Assembly: GCA_963457665.1 (NCBI GenBank) | Contig: OY735206.1 | Coordinates: 61,046,205 to 61,110,204, forward strand | Length of the DNA: 64,000 nt | Direction: 5' to 3' | Origin: Thysanoteuthis rhombus | Taxonomy: Eukaryota > Mollusca > Cephalopoda > Oegopsida > Thysanoteuthidae | Part shown: positions 29,787 through 41,934 of the stretch, piece after piece | Position numbering within the stretch: the first letter of the stretch is position 1 | Layout of the letters: every line of letters begins with the position of its first letter | Made by a program: the position numbers and the translations under genes | Notes under the pieces: model-generated | What the model was told of the DNA's origin: nothing | The model's database searches: none | Seen by the model: the letters and a program-made list of their open reading frames with translations, nothing else

Positions 29787-30699
29787 AATGTATCTCCAGT
29801 TGGTCCATTCGTTGTTAGGTCGGTCCCTAATATGTTAATATCAATTTTTTCAGCCGTATCATATTGGACAGATGTAAATCTGTGTCCAGACCTTCAGGTA
29901 AATTATCACTATCATCCTGCTACTACTACCTACCACTAGTTATGTCGCAACAACTACCTCTACTTCGTTTAGAATTTAAATTGAAATAGGAAATGATTCC
30001 TTAACGGGGAAACTTAATCACACACGGCTCCTCTGCCTCTTCTATTACTTCTCTTGGAAAACCAGCCCCTTCTCCTCCTTTTTCTCCCTTCTCTTTTGCA
30101 GTGAGGAAAGAGTCACAGGTTTTTAGACTTGATTTGAAATCCAAGTCGGACCTTCAGGTCAATTGGTTGTACCATTCTTCTCTTCGGTTACTGAGGAAAG
30201 GCTCAATTGGATTTGAAAGGCTAATTCCCGAAAGTTTGTCACTAATTGTGGGTTGCAATAATCAAGGCAACCACATGGCCAGACATAAACATAAAGATTG
30301 TGGATGCTTCATTGAACATATGCTAATTGTTTTCTTTCTTGTTTGCCTTCAAGGGAACACATCCTTGTCTACAGTAATAAATCAAACTTATATTAAATGG
30401 AATATTGTTGCCTAAATACACATATATGTACACACACACACACATATGTATAGAAATGATTTTTTTTTTATTGGATGCAAATATGATAACTTGTCATACA
30501 AAAACAAGATCAAAATATCCAATTATAACAATCGATCAATATCAATTGATCTACATCTTTATGTCTCTCCATTAGGGATGTTATTGCTATATGTTATTGA
30601 TCCATAATTAATTTAATGCATATGAGTGTGTGTACAAATATTTGTATATGGATGTATAAGTGTACAGATCTTGGAATGGCAATAGAATAAAGATATGAA

Positions 30700-30794
<95 letters not shown>

Positions 30795-32328
30795 CAGTAT
30801 GCTGTTCTTGTAAGCCCTAGAAATTCAGTCCTTCCCTATTGTTTTCTAAAGAATAGTTGCCTGATACTAAAATTAGGAGAGCCCAGAAAATACCTATCTT
30901 CTTATTTCATTCTCTTACTCTTTTGCCTTCATTTTTTACAATTTAGCACACATATCTCTTTCCCACTATTCACAAGAATCAATGTATGTATGTGTCCCTG
31001 CATGAGGTGTGTGGTTATGTGTTTCTATGTATGTTCCCGTTTTGGCTCAAAATCCAGACATAGCTAGAAGTGTGAAAAACTCTTTCATTCATTATTATAC
31101 ATTAATTTGTTGTAAATTGTTTTTTTGAATTCAAGTTTTATTATCTTTAGATCTATTTTTTTTCTACTTTCTAAAAGTATGTATATGCATGTGTAAGCTT
31201 GCTCTGGTGTATACAAATGAATGTACCTGCCTGCTCATATCACAGAATACCAGGTACATGATAGATCTTGGTCAAAATAAGTATATCAAAGTTGTTTACC
31301 AATGACCATAGAATGACGATATAAGAAGTTACAATGAAAAATAAATGAATTTAAGATGAAAGAAATACTAGTTGTAAATTGATAATTGACAATGTTTCAT
31401 CCAATAATAAATTCAAGATAATATTAATATCAATACTACTAGTGTATGTAATCCAATATTAAAAAATGCAGCAAATCAGGCGTTCAGGGAAAATAAAAAA
31501 ATTAAACTTAGATGGTCACGTTTGAGCTTCTGCAGCCAGTAGGCCTTTGTAGCTTAATTGTTAAAACAGGTTTCCAAGAGGAAAAAAAAGAAATGAAAGT
31601 TTGAGTCTCGGAGGTTTATTCTTTATTTCTGATTTCTTCACAGTTTACTAATGACTGCAGAATGAGGGTCTGAGAAGTAATAAAAAGCAATTGATATTAA
31701 GATGAAAGAAATACTAGTAAAAGATCATTAATAATATATGAAAGCATCAACATTTTTTTAAAAATTTACTCTTCCTTCTCCTGAGGAAATTTTCTTTTCT
31801 TTTTTTTATGACAAAATTTTGGGCATATGTATTTTACAATCAGAAGTTCTGCCTCTCATCATTTAGTTTTTTTCTATAAGTCACAGTTTTGATATGCGTT
31901 TGTCTGAAGAATGTCCAAAGGAACACTGCAGACTATCTCTCTCTGGAGAGAGAGTGTATAAAATTTGTTTTATTTCACACATTTTCAAGCAAAGGCAAAT
32001 AGAAATGAGCCTGGCTGCTGAAGAGTCAAAAGTCCTCTTCTCCTTCTATTCCCAATGAAGATGATTACTGCAACTTTTGTAAATATAATTAATGAAGAAA
32101 ATCTAAAAAAAATTTCTTAGATGCATCCACACACATCACTATAAGAGGATTTGTAGATCAGTCAGTCTGTCCCCAATATGTTCGAAATTGATTTTCAACA
32201 ATTGGTAGAAAGATCTTTTCTGCCTTGTATCTTCACTATGCACCAACTTGGAGAATAAAACTAAATTGAGTAGTTTCTGCCAGTGACGTGTTAGAGGGGG
32301 GTTCAATTTGCTATACAATCACCATGGA

Positions 32329-32372
<44 letters not shown>

Positions 32373-32617
32373 TTTCTTACCTCTGGAATGTAGGGTATCT
32401 TATGGATAGGGAATTATGCATGTGTAAATATATTGTTTGATTTGGTCCCACTGACCGTCCAGTTCTGCATAAGTTAGGGGTCGAGCATCTACCTCTGGGT
32501 TTGAAGCAATGGTTCCAACCCTACCCAGTGTTACTGGAAGAGATACTGGATAGTCTATAGCCACACTGGAGAGTTGTAACGTAACGTAACAGAACAGCTG
32601 ACTGTGGATGATACAAT

Positions 32618-32656
<39 letters not shown>

Positions 32657-35600
32657 TAGAGAGAGATAGAATCCCAGAAACTCCAACCTTTACCCACTTC
32701 TGTGAAATTTGTGAACACAATACGATACTTGTCCAGCTCTCATTCTGTACTAAGCAGAATGTAGGCTGTTCCAACAACTTTCATCAATTCTTTGGTTTCT
32801 CTACTTTCCTGCATACGCATTGACCCTTCTTCACTATATATAAGTATTATGCACTGATATCGACACTGAACTCCTAATAACAATAAGTAGAAAACAAACT
32901 TGAAAATCATGTTCTTCTACTTCTGAAATCAAATCATTATCTTTTATGCACACATTTCAATATATACATTCTTTGTTATTTTAAATTTTGTTCTTTATTT
33001 TATTCCATTGCACACACGTTTTATCTGCTTCTTTCGGAATGCACTACAATTTACTATTTCGATTCAATATCAGTAACCAGTCAGCTCAGTTGCCTACCTA
33101 TTTTTATGCCTACAAGATGGAAAGGTTCTAATCTTTCTTCTCACTCTTACCTATAGAGTTAACCCTTTCATTTTTCTGAATGGACTGCTACCATTAGCAG
33201 CAGCCAGCCTTAAGGATTTACTTTTCCGTGATACTACTGATTTCACACCTCATACCAAATAGTAGGATAATTTGATTGTAGTTGGTTAAATAAAGTATTT
33301 AACTGGAGTTTGCTACTGATAATTCTATTAAACTCAACTAAATAATCACTACAAACATCACATAAAAAGATCACGAAAACACAGTATATTAGAGAAAAAA
33401 TAGGATTCAGAGATATAGAATCCATTAGAAAATTTAAATGGCAATGGGCTGTTGATGTTGCAAGAATGCTAGACTACCACTAAACATCATGACTCACAAA
33501 ATGGATATCAAGATATTATATGCACAACTGGCTGGCAAAGAACGTGTGATGAACTAGACAAGTTCAGAAAGTATTGGCTCATGATGAAGAGGCTTGTTGA
33601 ATCTTTGGGAAGGTCTATGCCCAATGACTGATGCTAAAAGTCTTATGATGTAGGATTTGGGATTGTATTAGACCTTCTTCAAACCTGTAGTTCTTAACAA
33701 AAGATTTTACAAGACATTAAGTAAGATGATTCAATAATTTTTGCTATAGTAAGTTTTTAAAAATCAAAATCTAAATGTTCATCCCCATAGTATCTATGTT
33801 GGACTTGTTTATTCAATAATTCATTTTAGATTAAATTCTAGGTATAGATCCATTTATCATTACAGCATATGGTCTGTTCAGTGCAAAAATTTAATTGTTA
33901 AGGCAGCAAAAGCTTTACTGACAAGTAGAAATGATTCGAATTAGATGGTGGCAGCAGTAGATCTGATTGTGCCCCTAATGCAAATTTTTTTAGATTATTT
34001 AAAAGATTTTTCCAGGTTCGTCAGATACAATACACACACAGCTCCAGACTACCCCATCACCCCTGCATCTGTGGGATCCACCAGTCTCACACACTGCTTC
34101 TGCATTAAGTGAACAATGCTGGATGAATCAATTGGATGAGATGGACAGATCCTCATCTTTCCTCCTTTTGAACCTGATGCCTATTCATCATTTTATTAAC
34201 ACGAATCCTAAATTAATACTCAGATAATAGAGGTGACATTATCAACTCATGGAGATTTTCATTCTACTTCTCCATTATTTCCACACCTTGGAGATTAATT
34301 TCAAAATTGCAAATCTATTTTAATTAGGGTTGTGAACTGTGCTAAACACTTCCAAGAGATGGAGAAAATGGTCTCTTTAATATGTTGACATTGATCAATT
34401 GAAACTATTGGAACATTGATCTCAGAAGAACTTTGAAAAATGAGCATTGAGATTTTTTTTTTTTTTCATTGAGGACCTAATGTGAACTATACATATGCAT
34501 GCGTAATTAATATCTAAACTAGAGAGCACATACTTCTGCCACTTGCATTGTCAGGGGAAGTAATTGTGCATGGATCCAACCCAAAATGAGAGAAAATGAG
34601 CCATTTAAAAATTTGTTAAAGCTATGATTGACTATCTGTTCAATTAGGTTTTATCTTATACAAAAAAACAAGTACATTGACGAAAATATCCAAATACTAG
34701 TACATTTTCAATACACAGCAGGTAGACAACTTATATTTATATATACATGTATAAATTTAAATAAATAAATGTGCTACCAAAAAGTTCCAGTAGTTTGAAC
34801 ATTGCAGGAAAATAACCAACCCTATCTCCTAGTTTCCACCATTGCCTTCAAATTTGTGGCCTTGGGCATGTATACAGGCAGTCCATACATCCCTTGAAGA
34901 CTCCCAACGTGATGGTCATGAAGTATCTCCTGCTATTCTTTCTGGATCTCAATTGAGTCCAAACCGTGCCCTTTTCAGACACAATTTCAGCTTGAGAATC
35001 AGAAAAAAGTTGCAAGGGGCAAGTTCCAGTGGATAGAGTGGATGAGAAATGATGGTTTTATCAGAATCAGCTGGACAACAAGAAATTAGTCTATGCACAA
35101 ATTTTGTAGCAATGCATTTCATGCCCAACAAGTTTGACAAAATGTGTTAAAACACTCCTGTATGGTAGTCCTAAGATATCATAAACATATACAGACTTCG
35201 ATCTGCAAGGATAGCCAAGGTCTCTTGGTGCTTTGCTCATCAATGGTCATTCAGATTAGTCATCGTCTTTGACAGATATTTGTCCTTCCTTGAAATGCTT
35301 GTACCAGAAAAAAGTTCTGCTCCAGGACCTGGCATTGTCACCAAAAGCATCCAGAAGAAACCAGAGAGTTCCCACACCTCTCTGTTGTGGATCTTAAATG
35401 GTAGACATTACTGAAACTTTTGTGCAGCATTTTGAGTATATATCATAGCCGTCATTAGTCCACTAAGAATATTGGCAAGGTGCTTTTCAATATGTTTCTA
35501 TATTTCCCAAATGCTTTCCATCCAATTGCTACATGTTGTTTTATTTCACTTTCATGATCTTTCTGACTTTATCACTTGACCTAAGTGAATGTATTCCTTG

Positions 35601-38600
35601 ACTTCATGTACATATATATGAGTATGTATGTGCTGATACATCAATAAGTCTGAAACCTAATGATGAAAAAAGCATTCATCTTATACAACACATTTTTTTC
35701 AACCATCTCCTTCCTGTATAATAATCATATACATCAAACATACATTGAAAAGTTCAGATGAAAATTTGGCCGATAACTGCATGGCAGGCCACTGATTTAT
35801 TGAACAAATCTCATTGGTATATGTGTCTGGATAAAAATTTATCTAAATATCACTTGATCAAATAAAAATATAAACACATGTACTTCTAATCTAATCTTCC
35901 ATACTACGTTTAAATAGATGGTGTAAAATTAACAACCAAACAAGGATAATTTTGAGAGATATTTTAACCCGGACATTGCTGGATAGCCTTGCCATATGAA
36001 ATTGAAAAAAAAAAGGTCATGCAAGAGTTAATGAAACTGAATACAGAACTTACCTCAGGCAGTGATCTATTTCCAGCCATCATTAAAAATTCCAGGACAT
36101 TATCTACACAGCCTGAGTCAGACATTTCTTCCTCAACAACAGGATACAACATAGAGAGCTCATCACCATAGATGCTACTTGACATGATGCCTTCACGAGC
36201 ATGCATTAGATTTTTATTCCCTCTCAAAGTGTTGATCTCTCCATTATGGGCCAAATACCTGAAAGGGGGAAGCAAGCAAAAGCACAGTTTAACCTTGGAT
36301 CAAATTACAAACTTTTCCTCAAATACATATACATAGGTATAAATGCATCTAGAACATACACACACACATAAATATATTGCCAATAATTTAATATAAACAG
36401 CTTTTGTTGCAGTACTATGGTTGGTGTGCTGATTTTGCAAGTGATGAAAGCGAGTTACATTCTTGACAGGTGTTTTAGTTAGCCTTGTCTAACGAATGTA
36501 CTCATGCATATGTACTTGCACACTCACATTCATGAATATGCAGAAATTTATCAAATGTTCTGAGCATTCATCTTAAAAAGATGCTAGATAAAAACATGAA
36601 TGTAGTTTTATTACTTAGACCAATTAATAGAATCGTTTTTGTACGGATGGCCCTGCAATCACCAGAATCAAAATAGAGTCTAAATGTTTAAAATCAGGGA
36701 AAGACTATGTTCACACTGTATTTTCATTGGTGTTTCATCTATTATTTCAGCTTTCTTTTTCCATGTCAACTTCCCAATATATAACAATGGTAAAGATATT
36801 TTCAATGTTTCATTACAGATTGTACAGTTTCATTTAAAAAAAGATTTTCAAATGAATGACCCTTTTTTACCATTTATACCCTTAAGAAATTCCAACTCTG
36901 CACTTTTTTGAAGTCTAACCAACAATATTATGTTATTGGTCAGTCTACCTTGGCTGGCTTGTAATTTAACTCATGGTTTGAGCATTATTTTGAATTAAAG
37001 ATCTATTCAATATGTATTCATGCTTGTTGTATGTTACTTTCGCTATATATATTTGCTACCCAGAAGTTTGGTAAATTTGAAGAGACTAATCTACCTTGCT
37101 ATTTCACCCATAGCTGAGGAAGAAGAGATGCTTTTCCAAAAGGTGGTTGTGTGAAGTGAAAATAGATTGTTTAAGCCAGAGTTTGAAGTTGACTTGGCTA
37201 ACTGCTTGTCCACTCACACCTCCAAGGATAAGAAAAGCAAGTTCAAACATCCTAGGAAGCTTATTCTTTATTTCTGATTCATACCACTCAATGATAGTCA
37301 AATAAATGTAAAACAACCTGAGTGTAGATAAAAAGTAACAGAAATATGAGAAAAAAAAACTAGGCTTATTTTTTGATCTGGTATATGTGCTTTAGACTAT
37401 CTTTTTTTTTTGTTTTTAAACACACTCACATTCATAAATAGACATAGAACATTGATCTTCCCATTGTCAGCCAAATACCTGAAAGGGGGAAGACAGGTAA
37501 AAACACGGTTGAACCTTTGATCAAATTACATATTTTTCCTCAGATACATATACATTAGTTTATTTAAGAAATAGACATGTTTGGTCTGACAGAATGAATT
37601 ATAAATTGCGTTATTTTACATAAAAACCTGCAGCAGCCCCATTTTCTTGGTTTATTCTTCTTATGTTATCTAAATTGAATGATATATTAACAGTGTAATG
37701 ACATTTCAAAAAAGTTTCTGTGTAAAATAACGCAATTTATGATTCATTCTGTCGGACCAAAAATGTCTATTTCTTGAATACATACTGTCATGTTGAAAGA
37801 GACAAAAAAGACCGAGAATAAACAAGATGGGAATTTTGGTTGAAAGCAGTTATTTGACCTCTGCATTACCAGCGGGCTGTTCAACTCAATGGTAAGTGCA
37901 TCGTTATGTTGTAGCGACTACCTATTGATGGTAGGTCCGATTCCTGCAGCAGCCCCATTTTCTTTAATTGCTTATTCTATTTACGTTGTCTAAATTGAAT
38001 GATATATTAACGGTGTAAAGATGGAAAATCATTTCAGAACAGTTTCTATGTAATATAATGCAATTTACAATTCATATACATAATTATGAATGCATCTAAA
38101 TCATGCACACATAAATACACTGATATATAGCCAATGATTTCATATAAATAGCACTTGTAGCAGCTCAATTATAGGCATATATATACATATATCATTCGAA
38201 ATGTTCTGAGAAACTTAATCCCTATTAATTGCAAACCAGAGCAATGCTGTGAGAAGAGAAAAAGTAATTAAAATGAACCACAGTTGCTTGACAATCAGGA
38301 TTTACGTTATTTTGCTACTGCAATTCCTTAAGTAATGTGGATTCTTAAGAATGAACTAATTATTCTTAGTCATTCATTGAGCTGAAAATAGATTTCTAAA
38401 AGAATATGAAAGAAAGTGCCTACCTCTGGGGGTGTGCCCTTTCCCAGCTGGGAACTGTGTTTGTTGAAAATCGGCTGTGAACTATGGCAAGGTGGGTTTC
38501 ATATTCAGGGTTTACGAGGTCTTTGAAATATTGCCAAAGTTGACATGTAGTAAATAGACCCTAAAAAGAAAAAGAATATGAATGATTGAATATATATGTG

Positions 38601-41600
38601 TGGGGGTGTGTGTGAGATCAATACTCTTGATAAAATATGTAATAAGATTGAGTAGATGGTAAGGACATTTGGAGAGAGAAACTTAATCCCTATTGATTGC
38701 AAATCAGAACAATGCTGTAAGAGCTAAGAATAAGAACTAGTAAAAACTGACACTGCAAGAATCATAATAAAATACAGAAAGTGGTCTCAGAAGGATTACA
38801 AAAGCAGACATGACTTAGTGGGAAAGGCTGTCCAATGAGAATTGTGCAAATGACTGGGATTTAGCCATTCAAACCAGTGACATATATACAAACCAGAAAC
38901 TGTCCGATAGAAAAAGATAAAATTGTGTGACTTAGAAATTTAAACAGACCACCCAAATTAGAGAAGAAGACAATATCTAGTCTTTGTAAATAAGAGAATT
39001 TGACTGATTGTGGATGTCACTGTTCCAGCAGACCACATTGTAAAATTGAAAGAAAGTGAAAAGCTGAAAAATATCTAGACTTTGCCTGAGAATAGAAAAA
39101 AATGTGGAATATGATGACAACAGTTATGCCAATGCTGTGCAAAGAGGATGGAAGAATTGGAAATTTGAAGAATTGAAACCATCCAGATGACAAAATTAAC
39201 AAAAATTGGTCAGAATACTAGAGAGATTACTGAAGTCTTAAGGAGATTTGCCATCACTTGATCTCCAGTAAAAGCTACCATTTAATACATATATAAAAAT
39301 CAGCTTATAAAAAAAATGATAAAAAACCTCGTCTTTCTGTCAATTTTAAGACAAAGCATGAAGGTAACTTGGAAAAACAGGTTTGTAAGGAATCAGTACT
39401 TGATTATCAAATAAAAGCTAAGGGTGATATTATAGACAATTTATTGAAATCCAAGGGGTTTTCTGATTATTTATAGGGATTTATGCACAAATTGTTCATA
39501 ATATTCTGATGAACAAATGAAAGAATAAACACTGACAAAATCAACTATAGCTCTTAAGAGGATAGGATTCACCAACAAGTTTTTTTCATTCAGAATTACC
39601 TTTATCCAATACTGTAGGAGTTGTTACCCAAAAGTTCAGACGATTTAACAGATTGATTATTATGTTCATCTGCCAAGTTACCAAGTGTTTCGAATGTTTC
39701 TTTGGACATTTCACACATCTCAAAATCATGTCAGAGATCAAAGAACCTCATTTTCTATCATTTTTTTTCTATCTTTGAGTTCCCTAAACTTTCAGGTATC
39801 AAGTCTCTCTCAAATATCGATTAATTAAGAAAGTAGTTTATTGACCACACACACAAAAGTTAGTCTTGTAATCTATAACAACTGAGTTTGATTCTCATTG
39901 TGTATTCTATAATGTGAACATGGTAATAGTTGGCCCACTTTGAACACAAGTCAGCATATGGCTTAGCGATGGTTTACAAGGAAATTGATCTTGTTAGTAT
40001 AATGAGTTTGATCCTCCCTGGCTGTCCGGGAATTGTGTTAAACTAAACTTTGTTTAAGCATATATACAAACATATGAAATTTTGCAAAAATGTGCGTGTG
40101 TGCATGTGCACATGCATGTGTGTGTATGCGAGCATGCATATGTGCATTTATTATACATACAAGGGTGAATTAATAAGTCTGTGGCCCAACAGTAATTAGC
40201 TAAATTTTAATCTGAAATTTTTACCATATAATCTCCAATCTATGTTAATAGTGAATAAGTGTTGGGTTGATTGCATTGACAAGAAGGAGATTATGTTGAA
40301 AGAAATATTTGCTGAGTCAAAAAAAAAAATTATTTTCCTTAATTAGGCTACAGACCTATCGATTCACCTACATAATTTGGCATTACCTTGTAAACAATAG
40401 TTCTTGTAGAAAGACTGCATATATAGAATCTCTTGCTAATGATCTTTTTAGGTATATGATGAGATGCGTATTTCCTGAGAAGGTAAACCTGCAAAAACAA
40501 AAAAACATAAGGCATTAAGTTGGATAATATGATAAAGCTGAAAATAAATTGGTTTTACAAAGCTTCTCTCATCCGCTACTTTCATTGCTTTTGAAGATCA
40601 ATTGATAAAAAAGACTTTAAGGTGAAGATGTTATCAGTTGGTAGTAGACACATATATTTCCCCAGGGGAAATATTTAATTTTTTTGTCTCATATTTTTTT
40701 AGAACACCTGGTTATATAAGCATAAATGTTCATATATGTGACCTTTCTCACATAACTTTTGATATTTAATGAAGATGTTGTTGATATGATTTCTATGTGG
40801 AATAAGAGATTAGTAGCCTCTTATGTATATGTGAAAAGTTCAACACCAAAATATTAGAATAGAAGATTACATTTGAATTTTATCTAGTAATTCAGTATTT
40901 CAATAATAAAAGCTGGTTTGCATGAAAAAAAATGACAGTACTTATGTATTAAAGGATTTCTCATGATAAAACCAACTTATTTTGCAAACATCCCTAAAAC
41001 AACATGCTATCAATATTCTTTTATTTTATTCCCCATCAGAAGCCTTCACCAAATCCAACCTAATTTTGAATGATGGAAAGAGGTTTCTGAACATTTGCTG
41101 TTTGCCTTTTAATTCCTTCAGTCCCCTACAACAAATGCAGTGAGAAATGCAGCTGTTTTGAGAGCAAGTCTAAGAGGATATTTTCAATGCGCTTCTTTAC
41201 GATAGCTTCAAATGAATTCCTTGATTCTTTCAAAAATATGTCAGCCATCAAATTCCTCAAAAGATAGAAATATCTATATTTGTGTACAGCTTGTGGTTTG
41301 CACATCTAGCCTTGAAAACATCATGAAAAACTGAAGATAATGAATGCAATTGTCAATACTATTAGGTACCATCAAGAGCAAAATGCATGTCTTTTTCAGG
41401 ATGAAACATTCAGCTGCAAAAAAGTTTCTATTATAAGACACTCTTCATAATCTTTTTCTGTGCTATCTATTTTTTGCCAAGCTTCTTGGCCCTTTCTTCC
41501 TCTTACTTTGCCCTATAGTTTGTTCCCTCTTTGTTCTCCTACCATAATCATTTCTTTTCTGTATCAGTTCACTTCCTAATCTCTCCTGCTCTCTCTCTCT

Positions 41601-41633
<33 letters not shown>

Positions 41634-41874
41634 CTTCCGACTTTGGAATAGAGCACTCTGGTGGATGGGGGATTATGCGTAAATAAATATATCTTAAATT
41701 CAACCTTACTAACTGTCCAGTTCTGCGTAGGTTAGAGGTAAAATGCCAACCTCTGGGTCTGAAGCGAAGGTTTCGATCCTACCTTGTGGTACTGGATGGG
41801 ATAATGGATAGTCTATAGCCACACTGGAGAGTTGTAATACAACGAAAAAGCTGTCTGTGGATGGCTTAATAATC

Positions 41875-41934
<60 letters not shown>

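Larger units (their letters stand above)
24281..36053 (-). other. Intron 7 (11.8 kb)
   Basis: E7 and E8 are adjacent in the protein ([13 protein letters not shown]), so no GOGAT exon is missing here. It holds the repeats listed separately between 24.9 and 35.9 kb. Stretches at 25.6-26.2, 28.8-29.7, 29.8-30.7, 30.8-31.26, 31.75-32.3 and 33.65-34.77 kb carry no feature I can support. Confidence 0.85.

Noticed and set aside
37430..37478. Annotating the duplicated E7 edge as a real exon
   Set aside because: Only 29 nt derive from E7, the conserved His of HNGEIN is Asp, and no transcript evidence is available. Kept as a finding only.
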